A stretch of DNA of 10,518 bases. Source: Acanthaster planci. Lineage: Eukaryota > Echinodermata > Asteroidea > Valvatida > Acanthasteridae. A model generated the notes under the pieces. The model worked only from the letters and a program-made list of their open reading frames with translations, had not been told where the DNA came from and did not search any database. A program made the translations under genes and the position numbers. Positions 9,026 through 10,518 of this stretch are shown one piece after another. The DNA is taken from contig NW_019091375.1 in NCBI RefSeq assembly GCF_001949145.1, positions 1,248,316-1,258,833 of the forward strand, given 5' to 3'. Position 1 is the first letter of the stretch. The number at the start of each line of letters is the position of its first letter.

Positions 9026-9812
9026 CTGGGAAGGAATTATCTGCAGTGATCGTACGTGAGGAGTGTTAGAATTTCAAAATATCGTTTTAAAAATGATAAT
9101 GGTGGAATGCAGTTAGTGATCAGGTGGTGGCTTATGTTTATAGGTGAAAGAAAGGCATTTTCTGCTGTTTCTCTTGTAAAATGAGACTCGGTATTTTGTT
9201 TTTTCTGTACAAGACGAGGTATTACATGCTCCTGTCCCATCACAATCTTCATTCACTTGACTTTGGAAGGAAAAATATAAACGGCAACCAGTGTGAGAGA
9301 GGCGACAGCCTACAGGTATTTCCTTTATTATGTTGCTGGTGCATCCAACATCAAACCTGCAAATTTTATGAGCCGAATAAAGTTTCCAACGAGTAGTACT
9401 ATTTACTACTCCACTTCTGTTTCCATGGTGATGAAAGGCTTGGAGGAGTAAACGTATATTTTCTGTTGCAAGTAATATACATATTGAAAATGTTCCAACA
9501 ATCTTACGAAAGGCCAACGAAAGTAGCATTGTTAATACTTCAAGTAGGTCTTATCCAAAGAATTTGTACCTGATTTTTTAAGGACATTCACTAGTAAAGC
9601 ACCATTAGAAAAATCTAACCTTACTTTACATGAATTCTTATCAGTGGTTGTTATTATGTTTAGCTTTTTTGATGTATGTTTTCACAGAAAACTCGTTTTC
9701 ATAGTTTTCTCCGTTCTTTTTTGTTTTAATGCTATTTTCAAAACAGCTTTTGCTGAACAATATCGCTCTCCTTGAATATGATTTAAAATATGAAAACAAC
9801 ACAAAATCTTAC
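9026..9812 (-). other. Intron between Ig exons 1 and 2, containing a Cys-rich open frame
   Basis: This is a 787-nt phase-1 intron, from donor GTAAG at 9812 to acceptor CCCAG at 9026. Most is AT-rich. Positions 9529-9113 are stop-free on the minus strand and encode a stretch with eight Cys, seven of them clustered within about 60 residues (for example CRFDVGC, VGCRLSHTGC and CDGTGACNTSSC). I recognise no domain. A phase-1 acceptor-like TTGCAACAG lies inside the frame, but the only phase-1 donor candidate (CAT|GTAATA) is weak. I leave it as intron, with a possible cassette exon or degenerate inserted coding piece. Confidence 0.6.
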
Positions 9813-10160
9813 CAAAGACATCAAGATCTACAGCCCTGTGTCTGTAGATGGTCTTCGTTGGGACAACTTGGCACAGGTACCGACCTTTATCAGTCGGTTC
9901 AACCCCTTTGATGATCAAACTGACATCCGGACTCAGGGCGTATCTCATACTAGCAGCGGTGTCCTTGTGCGTTCCAATGAGAAAGTTACGGCTCATCAGA
10001 AAGACCTTCGAAGGGTCATTAATGTCCGACCCCTTGTACCACAAAACGGCATCAAGCTCCTCCCCAGTGCGGAAAGTCGGACAGGAGATCGCGTGCCAAA
10101 TGCCTTCCTGTAGGTAGGCTTTGTTGCCGGACCATCCAAATGCGCCCTGAATATTTGTCT
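9813..10160 (-). CDS. Ig-NACHT receptor gene: Ig domain exon 1 (V-type, first visible exon)
   Basis: This 348-nt exon (116 codons) encodes one V-set-like Ig domain. In exon numbering the disulfide pair is C27 and C97, the core Trp is W41 in AVLWYKG, and the F-strand signature is TDKGRYLCQVV (residues 90-100, the D-x-G-x-Y-x-C motif). The acceptor is an AG at 10162-10161 (CTCAAAATAG, after a pyrimidine-rich run) and the donor is G|GTAAG with GT at 9812-9811. Both junctions are phase 1, as is typical of extracellular Ig modules. There is no signal peptide, so this is not the first coding exon. It most resembles the third Ig exon (8586-8266): compare AYLQEG before the first Cys here with FYLQKG there. 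I infer an extracellular recognition role; the ligand is unknown. An AG at the alternative TTCAG would give phase 0 and does not fit the neighbouring exons. Confidence 0.85.
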
Positions 10161-10518
10161 CTATTTTGAGAAAAGACCAGAAGGAACTATTTCCCAAACG
10201 TGTACTGACGTGACGTAATAATGGACAAGCACTGACTCAGTTTAAATCGGATGATGGTATGTTAAGACTGTGGGAAATTGGAAAGCTGAATAACTTGAAA
10301 GACATAATTTGTGGAAAGTTGCACTGCATTTAGTGCCTCTCGAATTTTAATAACCTTAGTGAAGCTTACCAGGGATAGACCTTTGCGAGTTAAATTTGAA
10401 TAAAATCTGGTACACTGAGTTATCTGGTGGCACATAAACATAACAATGTGATTTCCCCAGACGAAAGACACTGTTGCTATGCCTCGTGAATCGGGCAAGC
10501 TTTTGCATAGCGACCATA
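10161..10518 (-). other. Upstream intron of the receptor gene (partial), no exon recognised
   Basis: This stretch precedes the first visible Ig exon and ends in its acceptor. A minus-strand frame is open from the window edge to about 10262 but has no Ig core residues or signal-peptide character. A donor-like CTG|GTAAGC occurs near 10372, so a short exon ending there cannot be excluded. The 5' end of the gene, including any signal peptide, is outside the window. Confidence 0.5.

Noticed and set aside
10262-10498. Minus-strand frame open to the window edge, with a donor-like GTAAGC near 10372
   Set aside because: No Ig core Cys-Trp-Cys pattern and no signal peptide; could be part of an exon, but nothing in it supports that.

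Overview
The window looks like nuclear DNA from an invertebrate animal. It has split genes with GT-AG introns, vertebrate-style V-set immunoglobulin (Ig) exons bounded by phase-1 introns, a NACHT/leucine-rich-repeat (LRR) protein of the animal NLR type, a decayed retroelement ORF, and long AT-rich non-coding stretches. A marine invertebrate deuterostome (hemichordate, echinoderm or cephalochordate) is my inference from the receptor family and general sequence feel; the sequence does not prove it.

Layout, in order of transcription on the minus strand: 10518-10161 is probably the intron leading to missing 5' exons. Four Ig exons follow, at 10160-9813, 9025-8693, 8586-8266 and 7805-7446. A transmembrane exon is at 7279-7127. 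A long 3' exon ending at the stop codon 3796-3794 encodes a NACHT NTPase module followed by LRRs; its start is either 6816 (preferred) or 7068. Every splice junction I could place between these exons is phase 1, so all can be joined in one frame. The predicted product is a single-pass surface receptor with at least four Ig domains outside and a NACHT-LRR module inside, about 1,510 residues within the window. The signal peptide and any further ectodomain lie beyond 10518.

Downstream of the stop, 3313-3415 is a broken copy of the segment just before the LRRs, which suggests local duplication of this gene family. Between about 1000 and 3300, and again at 3430-3793, I see AT-rich non-coding DNA with no convincing gene. 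The far left, 903-192 on the minus strand, is a frameshifted gag-like/ORF1-like retroelement protein ending in a degenerate zinc knuckle.

The most interesting feature is the Ig-TM-NACHT-LRR architecture. NLR proteins are normally cytosolic and carry death-fold or similar N-terminal domains; here that position appears to be taken by an Ig ectodomain and a membrane anchor. Retention of the intron after the TM exon would give a second, short-tailed form that stops two codons after the exon.
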